From Candidatus Dormiibacterota bacterium (GTDB lineage Bacteria; Chloroflexota; Dormibacteria; Aeolococcales; Aeolococcaceae): a stretch of 48,865 bases of DNA. The stretch is from NCBI GenBank assembly GCA_036495095.1, contig DASXNK010000058.1:1-48865 (forward strand), in the 5' to 3' direction. The translations under genes were made by a program, and so were the position numbers. This document shows positions 41,656 to 48,607 of this stretch, piece after piece (the stretch's first letter is position 1; each line of letters begins with the position of its first letter). The notes beneath the pieces were generated by a model. It searched no databases. It was not told the DNA's origin and saw nothing but the letters and a program-made list of their open reading frames with translations.

Positions 41656-42546
41656 GTGAGCCTGCTCAACGCCGTCCACGGCTGGTCCGCGCTGATCGTG
41701 CTGTGCAGCCTCATCTTCGTGGAGGAGGCGGGGGTGCCCCTGCCGATGGCCCCCGGCGACCTGCTGCTGGTCGGCGCCGGGGTGCTGATCTCCACCGGCG
41801 GCCTCGACCCGGTCACCTTCCTCCCCCTCGCCTTCCTCGCGTCGCTGAGCGGGGCGATGGTCGCCTACACCTGGACCCGCGCCCTCGGCGCCCGGGCGCT
41901 CTCGTCGCTCGCCGAGCGGCTGGGCGCCGGCCGGCACCTCGAGCGGGCCGCCGAACGGCTGCGCAACGCCGGCCCCTGGACGATCCTGGTCGCCCGCCTC
42001 ATCCCCGGCCTGCGGATCAACACCAACCTCATGGCGGGTGCGCTCCAGGTGCCGCGGCGCACCTTCCTCGCCGGCCTGATCCCGTCGATCCTCATCTGGG
42101 AGGTGGTGTTCGTCGGCCTCGGCGCCGCCGTCGGCACGCCCGTCGAGCACTACCTCGGCCGCCTCGAGCACCTGATGCTGCGCGGCGCCGTGTTCATCCT
42201 CATCGGCCTCGCCGGCTACCTGGCGGTGCGCCACATCCCCATCCCCGACGCCCCCGGCGAGGAGGCGCCGCCGCCGCGCCGCTTCCACGCGCTCCGGCTC
42301 GTGCTCGCCGTGGTCGTCGACCTGTCGGCGATCGCGCTCATCGTCAACGGGCTCGACAGCATCGTCGACGGGGTCCTCGGCGCCGGCAGGCAGGTCAACG
42401 AGTCGGTCCTGCTCAGCGTCCAGGTGGCGGTCTCGGTGGCCGTCTACCTCGCCCTCTCCCGCACCCTGAGCCGCACCACCCTCGGCGAGGCGCTCTTCCG
42501 GGTCACCTACCGGGCGCGGCGGAGCCCGCGGCTTCGCGCCGGGTAG
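41656..42546 (+). CDS. DedA-family (VTT domain) membrane protein, second copy
   Basis: The 296-residue membrane protein parallels the DedA protein at 19600-20559: FVEEAGVPLPMAPGDLLLVG near the start, a VARLIPGLRINTNLMAGALQ segment with the family Arg and Gly residues, and the same extra C-terminal helices ending in GEALFRVTYRARRSPR. Role in phospholipid or membrane homeostasis is known for the family only. GTG at 41656 has a -10 box six bases upstream. The gene ends seven bases before the stop of the convergent epoxide-hydrolase-like gene. Confidence 0.85.
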   Translation: MSLLNAVHGWSALIVLCSLIFVEEAGVPLPMAPGDLLLVGAGVLISTGGLDPVTFLPLAFLASLSGAMVAYTWTRALGARALSSLAERLGAGRHLERAAERLRNAGPWTILVARLIPGLRINTNLMAGALQVPRRTFLAGLIPSILIWEVVFVGLGAAVGTPVEHYLGRLEHLMLRGAVFILIGLAGYLAVRHIPIPDAPGEEAPPPRRFHALRLVLAVVVDLSAIALIVNGLDSIVDGVLGAGRQVNESVLLSVQVAVSVAVYLALSRTLSRTTLGEALFRVTYRARRSPRLRAG

Positions 42547-42553
42547 CCGGCGA

Positions 42554-43471
42554 TTAGAGCAGCGAGCGCACCGCGTCCACCAGCGCCCCGGGCGCCTCGA
42601 GGGGGATGAAGTGGCCCACCCCCGGCAGCACCCGCAGCCGGTGGGCGCCGAGGGTGCGGTCCAGCCCCTCCGCCCAGTCGGGGGGGAAGAGCGGGTCGGC
42701 CTCGCCCCAGAGCACCTCGGTGGGGTGCGGCAGCGGCGGCGGGGCGGGTGCGGGCTCGGCGGCGGCGTGGCGTGCCGTCTCCAGGGTTCCGGCGCCCGAC
42801 CGGTACCAGTTCAGGCTGGCGTCGAGCGCGCCCGGCACCGCGTAGACGTCGACGATGGCGGCGAGCTCGGCCTCGCGCACCGCCTCCTGGCGTCCGGTCC
42901 AGTGCCGGTAGAAGTGGCGGAGATAGGTCTCCACCGAGGTGCGGTCGCGGCCGGCGAGCTCGACCGCGAGGGGGAGGCGGTGGAAGTCCTGGTACCAGAA
43001 CTCCCGCTGGTGGACGGGCAGCAGCGCGCGGGCGCCCGAGCCGGGGTGCAGCGGGGCGCCGAGCACGAGGCCGCGGACCCGCCCGGGGGCGAGCCGGGCC
43101 ACCGTCTGGGCGACCGCGGAGCCGACGTCATAGCCGGCGAGGACGGCGCGCTCGAGGTCGAGCGCGTCCATGAGGTCGAGCACCACCCGGGCCTGGGCCT
43201 CGCGGCCGTAGCCGGTCGCGGCGGGCAGGTCGGGGGCGTCGGAGGCGCCGAAGCCGCGCAGGTCGGGAGCGACCACGTCGACCTCGGCGCCGAGTGTGGG
43301 AATGACGCGCCGGTTGTCGTACCAGAACCCCGGCCACCCGTGGAGGAGCACCACCGGGGCACCGCCGCCGCTGCGGACGTAGTGCACCCGGTGGCCCTGC
43401 CGGTCGGTGCAGAGCCCGTGACCCCAGGCCGGGTCACTCGGGGGCAGGTCGAGAAATGCGTCGTGGGCCAT
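42554..43471 (-). CDS. Epoxide-hydrolase-like alpha/beta hydrolase
   Basis: The 305-residue protein resembles epoxide hydrolases: HGWPG oxyanion motif (44-48), DLRGFGASD, nucleophile elbow GYDVGS with Asp115 instead of Ser, cap-domain tyrosines (Y183, Y210 or Y223 are candidates for ring opening), acid Asp259 (WGEADPLFP) and base His287 (GVGHFIPLE). Asp as nucleophile excludes ordinary esterases; haloalkane or fluoroacetate dehalogenases are the other option. It is the last gene of the copper monooxygenase operon, 17 bases after the small D gene. Its inferred job is hydrolysis of epoxides formed when the monooxygenase acts on alkenes. Confidence 0.82.
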   Translation of the reverse strand: MAHDAFLDLPPSDPAWGHGLCTDRQGHRVHYVRSGGGAPVVLLHGWPGFWYDNRRVIPTLGAEVDVVAPDLRGFGASDAPDLPAATGYGREAQARVVLDLMDALDLERAVLAGYDVGSAVAQTVARLAPGRVRGLVLGAPLHPGSGARALLPVHQREFWYQDFHRLPLAVELAGRDRTSVETYLRHFYRHWTGRQEAVREAELAAIVDVYAVPGALDASLNWYRSGAGTLETARHAAAEPAPAPPPLPHPTEVLWGEADPLFPPDWAEGLDRTLGAHRLRVLPGVGHFIPLEAPGALVDAVRSLL

Positions 43472-43488
43472 GCGGGGTGGCTGCGGGT

Positions 43489-43785
43489 CTAGTCGGGCTC
43501 CTCGGGCGGAGTCCCGGTGGAGGCGGCGGCCTGGCTCTCAGGGGGCCCGGAGGAGGCCGCCGCCCGGGAGGGTTTGGTGCTGCCGTTGGTGTTCGCCCGG
43601 GTCTCGTCGCCGCGGATGGGGTGGTGCTGGTACCGCTCACCCTGGGTGCGCACGATCGGCCCGATGACGAGCACGGCGCCGGCGCCGAAGACGATGGCGA
43701 AGGGCCCGATGAGCGCGAGGATCTCCCAGATGCTCTGCGCCATGCTGTGCGCGAGGACGGCTCGCGCCAGGACCTCCTGCATCAC
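43489..43785 (-). CDS. Small one-helix membrane protein in the D position of the monooxygenase operon
   Basis: The 98-residue protein has one transmembrane helix at about residues 19-46 (IWEILALIGPFAIVFGAGAV) and a hydrophilic tail rich in Ser, Pro, Glu and Thr. It has no cupredoxin domain and no Met/His copper motif, unlike PmoD/AmoD. GTG at 43785 or the adjacent ATG at 43782 follows GGAGAAC. It lies 35 bases after the B subunit gene, where actinobacterial hmo/bmo operons also carry a fourth gene. It may stabilise or regulate the membrane complex; the evidence is only position and topology. Confidence 0.65.
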   Translation of the reverse strand: MMQEVLARAVLAHSMAQSIWEILALIGPFAIVFGAGAVLVIGPIVRTQGERYQHHPIRGDETRANTNGSTKPSRAAASSGPPESQAAASTGTPPEEPD

Positions 43786-43820
43786 GTTCTCCGGCGATCC
43801 GGCGGCCGTGTCATGTCAGC

Positions 43821-45065
43821 TCACGTGGACGTCGGGTTGAGCGACGTGTTGATGGTGTCGAAGTTGCGGTTGCCCTCCGTGTCGGTGAGCTCCACCACGC
43901 CGGCGACGACGTACTGCGCCTGGCCCAGCGGGAGCAGCTCCTGTTGCTTGAGCACCGATCCGGGGATGCTGAGGGTGACCTTCGCGGTCTGGCCGGGGTC
44001 GATGGCGGCCTCGGGGTTCACCTTCATCTGGTACTCGTAGTCGCCGTGCGGCAGCCCGGCGAGCGGGTTGAGGAAGGTGAGGTTGCCGGTCCTGAAGGCG
44101 CGCACCGTGAGCGGGGTCTTGGCGGTGTTGGTCACCGTGGTGACGATGTCGAGGGTGTCGGTGGCCGGGTTGTAGATGGCGTCGGTGGCCTGCGCGACGG
44201 CGAGCTGCGCCTCCACCGGCGGGGCCGGCGGCTTCACCCACTGCACCTGCAGCGGGATGTTCCCCGAGTAGTGGCTCGAGGCCCAGACGAAGCCCACCCC
44301 CACCAGCACCACCGTCGCGCCGGTGATGTAGGCCATGTGGCGGTGGTCGCGACGGGTGATGATGCCCACCGCGGGGCCGCCGTCCTGGTTGAGCGGCAGC
44401 TCGTTGGCGACCCGCAGCCGGGTGATGGTGCGCTTGATGCCGCCCGGCACCGTCCAGTACAGCATCCACCACATCCCCAGCACCAGCGTGACCGCCGAGA
44501 AGCCGAGCACCAGCCAGGTGCCGTAGCCCTCGACGTCGATGTTCTTGCCGTTCAGCAGGGTGATCGGGAAGCTGAACCCGGACGGGCTCGAGCTGATGTT
44601 GACGTACTGGCCGGGGCCGATGAGGGTGCCCGACTCCTTGACCGCGAGCGCCGGGTGGACGTGCCAGTTCCCCGGGTCACGGGCGCGGAGGGTCATCGAG
44701 AAGTTGTAGACGCTGCCCTTGCTGCAGAAGAAGGACTGCGGCGACTCCATGCCGTTGATCTTGCGGTCGACGAGCACGAACCGCGCCCCCGGCTCGACCA
44801 CCGTGAGGTAGCAGACCTCGGGGTTGCCGTTGCTCATGTTCGACGGCCAGGTCTCCAGCAGCTTGGTGGTGCCGCTGATGACCATGTTGTCGTTCTGGGT
44901 GAGGTCGGACTTCGAGAACTTGACGTCCCACCAGCCGACCGCCTCCATGCGGACGAACCCCTCCTGGGCGATCTCGCCGTGGGCGGACACCGAGGTGGTG
45001 CGCAGCCCGGTCATCGCCGCCGCTCCGAGGAGGGCGACGAGGGCAATGAGGATGAACCGTCTCAT
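43821..45065 (-). CDS. hmoB: Copper membrane monooxygenase subunit B (PmoB/AmoB/HmoB)
   Basis: The 414-residue protein has a signal peptide cleaved before His29 (SVSAHGEIAQEGF), placing His29 at the mature N-terminus as in PmoB. His135 and His137 (GNWHVHPAL) complete the CuB site equivalent to His33/137/139 of Methylococcus PmoB. Two cupredoxin domains are exposed outside: ~29-180 and ~290-410. Two transmembrane helices (~186-210 and ~252-271) lie between them. C85 and C114 could form a disulphide. The ATG at 45065 is preceded by GAGGAGGGGAG. It is 16 bases after the A gene, in the usual C-A-B order. Confidence 0.93.
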   Translation of the reverse strand: MRRFILIALVALLGAAAMTGLRTTSVSAHGEIAQEGFVRMEAVGWWDVKFSKSDLTQNDNMVISGTTKLLETWPSNMSNGNPEVCYLTVVEPGARFVLVDRKINGMESPQSFFCSKGSVYNFSMTLRARDPGNWHVHPALAVKESGTLIGPGQYVNISSSPSGFSFPITLLNGKNIDVEGYGTWLVLGFSAVTLVLGMWWMLYWTVPGGIKRTITRLRVANELPLNQDGGPAVGIITRRDHRHMAYITGATVVLVGVGFVWASSHYSGNIPLQVQWVKPPAPPVEAQLAVAQATDAIYNPATDTLDIVTTVTNTAKTPLTVRAFRTGNLTFLNPLAGLPHGDYEYQMKVNPEAAIDPGQTAKVTLSIPGSVLKQQELLPLGQAQYVVAGVVELTDTEGNRNFDTINTSLNPTST

Positions 45066-45081
45066 CGCTGCTCTCCCCTCC

Positions 45082-45855
45082 TCAGTACTGCTTGAGGTAT
45101 TTGAAGATCGGCCACACCGCCAGCCGTCTCCCCAGGAACTGCCCCACCCAGTAGCCGAAGACACAGAGGGTGGTGCCGAACGCGAGCGACACGTACTGGG
45201 TCTCCTGCAGGAAGGTGCGCAGCGAGCCGTGCTCGATGATGCGGAGGTACTCGGGGGTCTGCGCCCGGATGTAGCCGATGCCCTGGACGTCGGCAACGGT
45301 CAGGGTGTGCCCCATGAACCGGGTCGGCTGGAGGTAGGGCAGCTGCATGATGTAGTTGGACATCCAGAAGCCCATCGTCCAGACCGCGGAGCCGATCAGC
45401 GAGGTGAGGATGAAGCTCCGCGACTTCAGCAGCACGTAGTCGGTGAGGATGCCCGCGGGGATCCAGGTCGCCGACCAGACGAAGTTGATCGGCATGTTGA
45501 TGAAGTACTTCCACTGCAGCAGCCGGCCGATCCAGGTGCAGAAGAAGAGACAGACCGCCGTGTAGGTGGCCCCGGTGGGGAACCTCCACGCTCTCCACTG
45601 GATGTACTGCAGGGCGGAGGGGATGATGATGGTGGCGAACGGCGTGATCGTCATCCACCACTGACGGTCCTTCCAGTCGGTCCAGAAGTCCCAGTCACCA
45701 GCGAAGAGCAGGTGGGTGATGTTGGCGGCGGCGCCGACCACGAAGCCGGCGGTCACCCAGAACATCAGGTCCCACTTGCGGTCGATGAACTTGTACCTGC
45801 GCTCGGCGATCTCCCGGAGCCGCAGCGCCTCGAGGTCGATGGTCGCGGTTGCCAT
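45082..45855 (-). CDS. hmoA: Copper membrane monooxygenase subunit A (PmoA/AmoA/HmoA)
   Basis: The 257-residue integral membrane subunit has about seven hydrophobic segments and the family landmark GDWDFWTDWKDR (GDWDFW at 53-58), plus TPEYLRIIEHGSLRTF near the C-terminus, which matches PEYxRxxExGxLRTF of PmoA. The final LRRLAVWPIF tail is short. It forms the membrane core of the trimer with subunits B and C. ATG at 45855 follows the C stop by three bases. Residues after LRTF (LQETQYVSLAFGTTLC) differ from methanotroph and nitrifier consensus, supporting the hydrocarbon-oxidising branch rather than methane or ammonia oxidisers. Confidence 0.94.
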   Translation of the reverse strand: MATATIDLEALRLREIAERRYKFIDRKWDLMFWVTAGFVVGAAANITHLLFAGDWDFWTDWKDRQWWMTITPFATIIIPSALQYIQWRAWRFPTGATYTAVCLFFCTWIGRLLQWKYFINMPINFVWSATWIPAGILTDYVLLKSRSFILTSLIGSAVWTMGFWMSNYIMQLPYLQPTRFMGHTLTVADVQGIGYIRAQTPEYLRIIEHGSLRTFLQETQYVSLAFGTTLCVFGYWVGQFLGRRLAVWPIFKYLKQY

Positions 45856-45858
45856 TGG

Positions 45859-46749
45859 TCAGCCCCCGCCGACCGGCGCGCCGCTGGTGGGCACGGCCGC
45901 GGGCGCGGTGTCGCGCGCATCGGCCGCCTCCTCGTCCTCGATCTGGTAGAGACGCAGGATCGTCTCCCCCCAGAGGGCGAAGATGCCGCTGGCCAGCCAG
46001 CCGTAGAGCACGAACGGCCAGTGGAACCAGACCGCGAAGAACTCCTCGGCGCCGGCGTTGCCCAGGTTCACGCTGTGGCCCCACTCGTTCATCGCCACCT
46101 GCGCCACCTCGGTGACGGTCGCGGAGATGAGCAGGAAGAACGACCACGGGAAGCCCTTGTCGGGGCCGTAGACCGCGGGGATCCGGGTGCGCCCGTAGAG
46201 GTAGGTGCCGACCGCGAGGGTGACCCCCAGCGGGAAGAACAGGTAGAACATCGGGATGTGCGAGACGGTGAACGCGGTGTCCCGCACCAGGGTCTGGTGG
46301 AAGGCGCCGTCCTGGTTGGGCCAGAAGCTGGCCTCGATGTACAGGTTGACGCTGGTGGCGCCGATCAACCCCCAGAAGACGGCGATGCGCCGTACCTCCT
46401 CGCGGCGGCTGATGCGCTGGGGTAGGCTCCTCGCGCTCTGGAGGATCCATCGCCACCACAGCACGGTGAAGATGCCGACCCCCAGCAGGAAGGCGACGAC
46501 CAGCATCCGCCACATCCAGAAGAACTGGGTGGTCGAGGAGTCGAGCCCCCAGGGGAAGACGGCGAACGCCTGATAGATGCGGATGGCGATGGCCAGTCCC
46601 AGCAGGATCAGCGGGGAGATGAGGCCCCACTTCCACCCCCCCAGCCAATCGATCGGGCCCCTGCCCGGGATGTCCGGCGGGTCGTAGACGGCGGGGGCGA
46701 CGCGCTCCGGCGCCCCGTGCAATTCGGGTGTTGCCACTTGCTCGGTCAC
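45859..46749 (-). CDS. hmoC: Copper membrane monooxygenase subunit C (PmoC/AmoC/HmoC)
   Basis: The 296-residue subunit carries the putative active-site copper ligands: Asp147, His151 and His164 (EASFWPNQDGAFH, then SHI), and Asn221, His225 and His243 (NEWGH, then FHW). These correspond to the CuC and CuD ligands of Methylococcus PmoC. Five or six transmembrane helices are visible. The soluble N-terminal ~35 residues and acidic C-terminal tail are longer than needed for the core. It starts with GTG at 46749, with GGAG eight bases upstream. A 64-base gap with a small hairpin (46781-46793) separates it from the alcohol dehydrogenase gene. Confidence 0.93.
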   Translation of the reverse strand: MTEQVATPELHGAPERVAPAVYDPPDIPGRGPIDWLGGWKWGLISPLILLGLAIAIRIYQAFAVFPWGLDSSTTQFFWMWRMLVVAFLLGVGIFTVLWWRWILQSARSLPQRISRREEVRRIAVFWGLIGATSVNLYIEASFWPNQDGAFHQTLVRDTAFTVSHIPMFYLFFPLGVTLAVGTYLYGRTRIPAVYGPDKGFPWSFFLLISATVTEVAQVAMNEWGHSVNLGNAGAEEFFAVWFHWPFVLYGWLASGIFALWGETILRLYQIEDEEAADARDTAPAAVPTSGAPVGGG

Positions 46750-46813
46750 GTCTCCATCTCCAAGTACCTCTCCTCCGTGAGGCGGTCACCGCCCCCCTGT
46801 GCCGTCGCCGTGC

Positions 46814-47902
46814 TCACGGCATCGCCGTGCTGTACTCGGTGGACCCGGCCGCCGCGGTCGAGGCGGCGCCGTTCGCCGCCGGCAGCACCACGCCGCGGCC
46901 GGCGATGCGGCCGTGGTCGAGGTCGTCGATCGCGGTGCCGATGTCATCGAGGGCGTACCGCTGCGTGTGCAGCTTCACCCTGCCCTGCGCCTGGAGGGTC
47001 ATCAGCTCGGACAGCTCGGTGTGGTTGCCCACCAGGCTGCCGACGATCGCGATCTCCGAGAAGATCACGTCGATGGTCGGCACCTCCACCCGGCCGCCGT
47101 AGCCGATCACGATGTTGGTGCCGCCCTGCCGCAGCATCGCCACCGCGTCCCTCTCGGCGCCACGCTCCCCGACGAAGTCGAGGACGACGTGGGCGCCGCC
47201 GCCGGTGAGCTCGTGGACCGCCTCCACCGCCTCCGCGCCGACCGCCCCCACCACCTCGTCGGCCCCCAGCTCGCGCGCCAGCGCCTGGGCGGTGGGGGAG
47301 GGATCGACGGCGATGACACCGGCGGCGCAGAGGTTCTGGACGCACTGCATGGCGATGTGACCGAGCCCGCCGATGCCGATCACCACCGCCCAGTTGCCGG
47401 GGCGCAGCAGCCCGGCCGCCTTCCTCGCCGCCCGGAACGCGGTGATGCCGGCGTCGGCGTAGGGGGCGACGTCGATCGGGTCGATGCCCTCGGCCAGCTT
47501 GACGAGAGCGCGGTCGGAGGTGCGCAGGTAGTCGGCGAAGCCGCCCTCGGCGTTGATCCCGGGGAAGCTGCCGCTGGCGCAGTACATGTCCTCGCCCCGG
47601 CGGCAGGCCTCGCAGTACCCGCAGGTGACGAGCGGGTGGACGATGACCGCCTCGCCCTCGCGCACGCTGGTGACGGCACTGCCGATCGCCTCCACCCAGC
47701 CGGCGTTCTCGTGGCCGAGGGTGTAGGGCAGCTCGACCTCGACCTTGCGCTGCCAGATGCCCTCGATGATGTGGAGGTCGGTCCGGCACAGCCCGGCGCC
47801 GCCGATCCGGACGATCACGTCGTGGGGCCCGCTGAGCTCGGGCGCCGCCACCTCGTCGACCTGGAGTGGCTGGTTGTAGGCGTGGAGCCGGGCCGCCCTC
47901 AT
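46814..47902 (-). CDS. Zinc-dependent alcohol dehydrogenase (SDIMO-cluster type)
   Basis: The 362-residue medium-chain dehydrogenase has catalytic-zinc ligands Cys39, His64-Glu65 and Asp150 (ADAGITAF), structural-zinc cysteines 94, 97, 100 and 108 (CGYCEACRRGEDMYC), and the NAD(P) motif GIGGLG (176-181). It should oxidise primary or secondary alcohols from alkane hydroxylation. The ATG at 47902 overlaps the DUF59 gene stop (ATGA), so it is translationally coupled to the genes that usually flank soluble propane monooxygenases. The C-terminal ~20 residues are an Ala/Thr/Ser tail. Confidence 0.93.
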   Translation of the reverse strand: MRAARLHAYNQPLQVDEVAAPELSGPHDVIVRIGGAGLCRTDLHIIEGIWQRKVEVELPYTLGHENAGWVEAIGSAVTSVREGEAVIVHPLVTCGYCEACRRGEDMYCASGSFPGINAEGGFADYLRTSDRALVKLAEGIDPIDVAPYADAGITAFRAARKAAGLLRPGNWAVVIGIGGLGHIAMQCVQNLCAAGVIAVDPSPTAQALARELGADEVVGAVGAEAVEAVHELTGGGAHVVLDFVGERGAERDAVAMLRQGGTNIVIGYGGRVEVPTIDVIFSEIAIVGSLVGNHTELSELMTLQAQGRVKLHTQRYALDDIGTAIDDLDHGRIAGRGVVLPAANGAASTAAAGSTEYSTAMP

Positions 47903-48597
47903 ACCGGGGTCTCCTCGTGTCGGGGGTAGCGGGTGGCGTGGAGGCCTCCGCACAGGCTGCCGTTGGCCTCCATGCACACCCGGGTCATGCGGGCACGGGT
48001 GAGATACGAGTCGAGCCGCTCCACCGCGATCGGCTGGCCGTTGGGATGGACGGCGACCGGCGCCTCCGCCGCGGTGGAGATGCCGAGCCGCACCCGCCGC
48101 TCCAGGTACGCCCCGGTCTCGGGGTCGGCGGTGTCGAGGTCGCCGACCCGCAGCGCGCACACGTCGCCGTCGGAGCGCCCCTCGGCGAGCAGCCGGTGGA
48201 GCAGCACCTCCTGGCGGGCGGTGAAGGCCTTGACCCAGAAGAAGCGCCGCAGCGCCTCGAGCCCGGCGCCGTCGGTGTGCTCGGGAAAGGCCTCGTCGAA
48301 GGAGCGCCCGGCGTTGACGCTGGCGGTCACCTCGTCGGCGACGAAGTGGTCGACGAGGCGGACGGTGACCGAGCGCACCCCGGGCACCGCGGCGACGGCG
48401 TCGCGGGCGTCCGCCGCCATCAGGTAGGCGAAGTTGGCCGCACACCAGAAGGTGGGCAGGCGCAGCTCCACCAGGGCGCGGCCGGCGTCGTCGACGGCCG
48501 CCCGGGCGAATCCGAGCTCGACCACCGACCGGTCGAGCTCGGGGTCGGTGACAGAGTCGAGCGCCCCGGTGACGCTCGCCGTCAGGTCGCTGGCCAC
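47899..48597 (-). CDS. DUF59/MIP18-like iron-sulfur assembly-type protein
   Basis: The 232-residue protein begins with a MIP18/DUF59 domain: TGALDSVTDPELDRSVVELG, then VELRLPTFWCAANFAYLM with Cys52 at the position where the family usually has CP. The C-terminal ~130 residues are specific to the subgroup found in soluble di-iron monooxygenase clusters (RVCMEANGSLCGGLHATRYP). Related proteins aid Fe-S or di-iron centre assembly; that role is inferred here. Start GTG 48597 lies ten bases after the amidohydrolase stop. Its stop overlaps the alcohol dehydrogenase start. Confidence 0.82.
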   Translation of the reverse strand: MASDLTASVTGALDSVTDPELDRSVVELGFARAAVDDAGRALVELRLPTFWCAANFAYLMAADARDAVAAVPGVRSVTVRLVDHFVADEVTASVNAGRSFDEAFPEHTDGAGLEALRRFFWVKAFTARQEVLLHRLLAEGRSDGDVCALRVGDLDTADPETGAYLERRVRLGISTAAEAPVAVHPNGQPIAVERLDSYLTRARMTRVCMEANGSLCGGLHATRYPRHEETPV

Positions 48598-48607
48598 CCC
48601 CGTGTCC

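Noticed and set aside
38341-42288. A 1315-residue open frame antisense to the ABC-FtsX operon
   Set aside because: Its translation is low-complexity (Gly/Ala/Arg/His/Glu repeats) with no domain, and it lies opposite four convincing genes. It is a by-product of very high GC.
43821-46749. Assignment of the monooxygenase as a true methane or ammonia monooxygenase
   Set aside because: No methanol dehydrogenase, hydroxylamine oxidoreductase or amoE/pmoD-type cupredoxin gene is nearby. The neighbours are alcohol dehydrogenase and epoxide-hydrolase-like genes, which fit short-chain hydrocarbons better. A final call needs a phylogeny.
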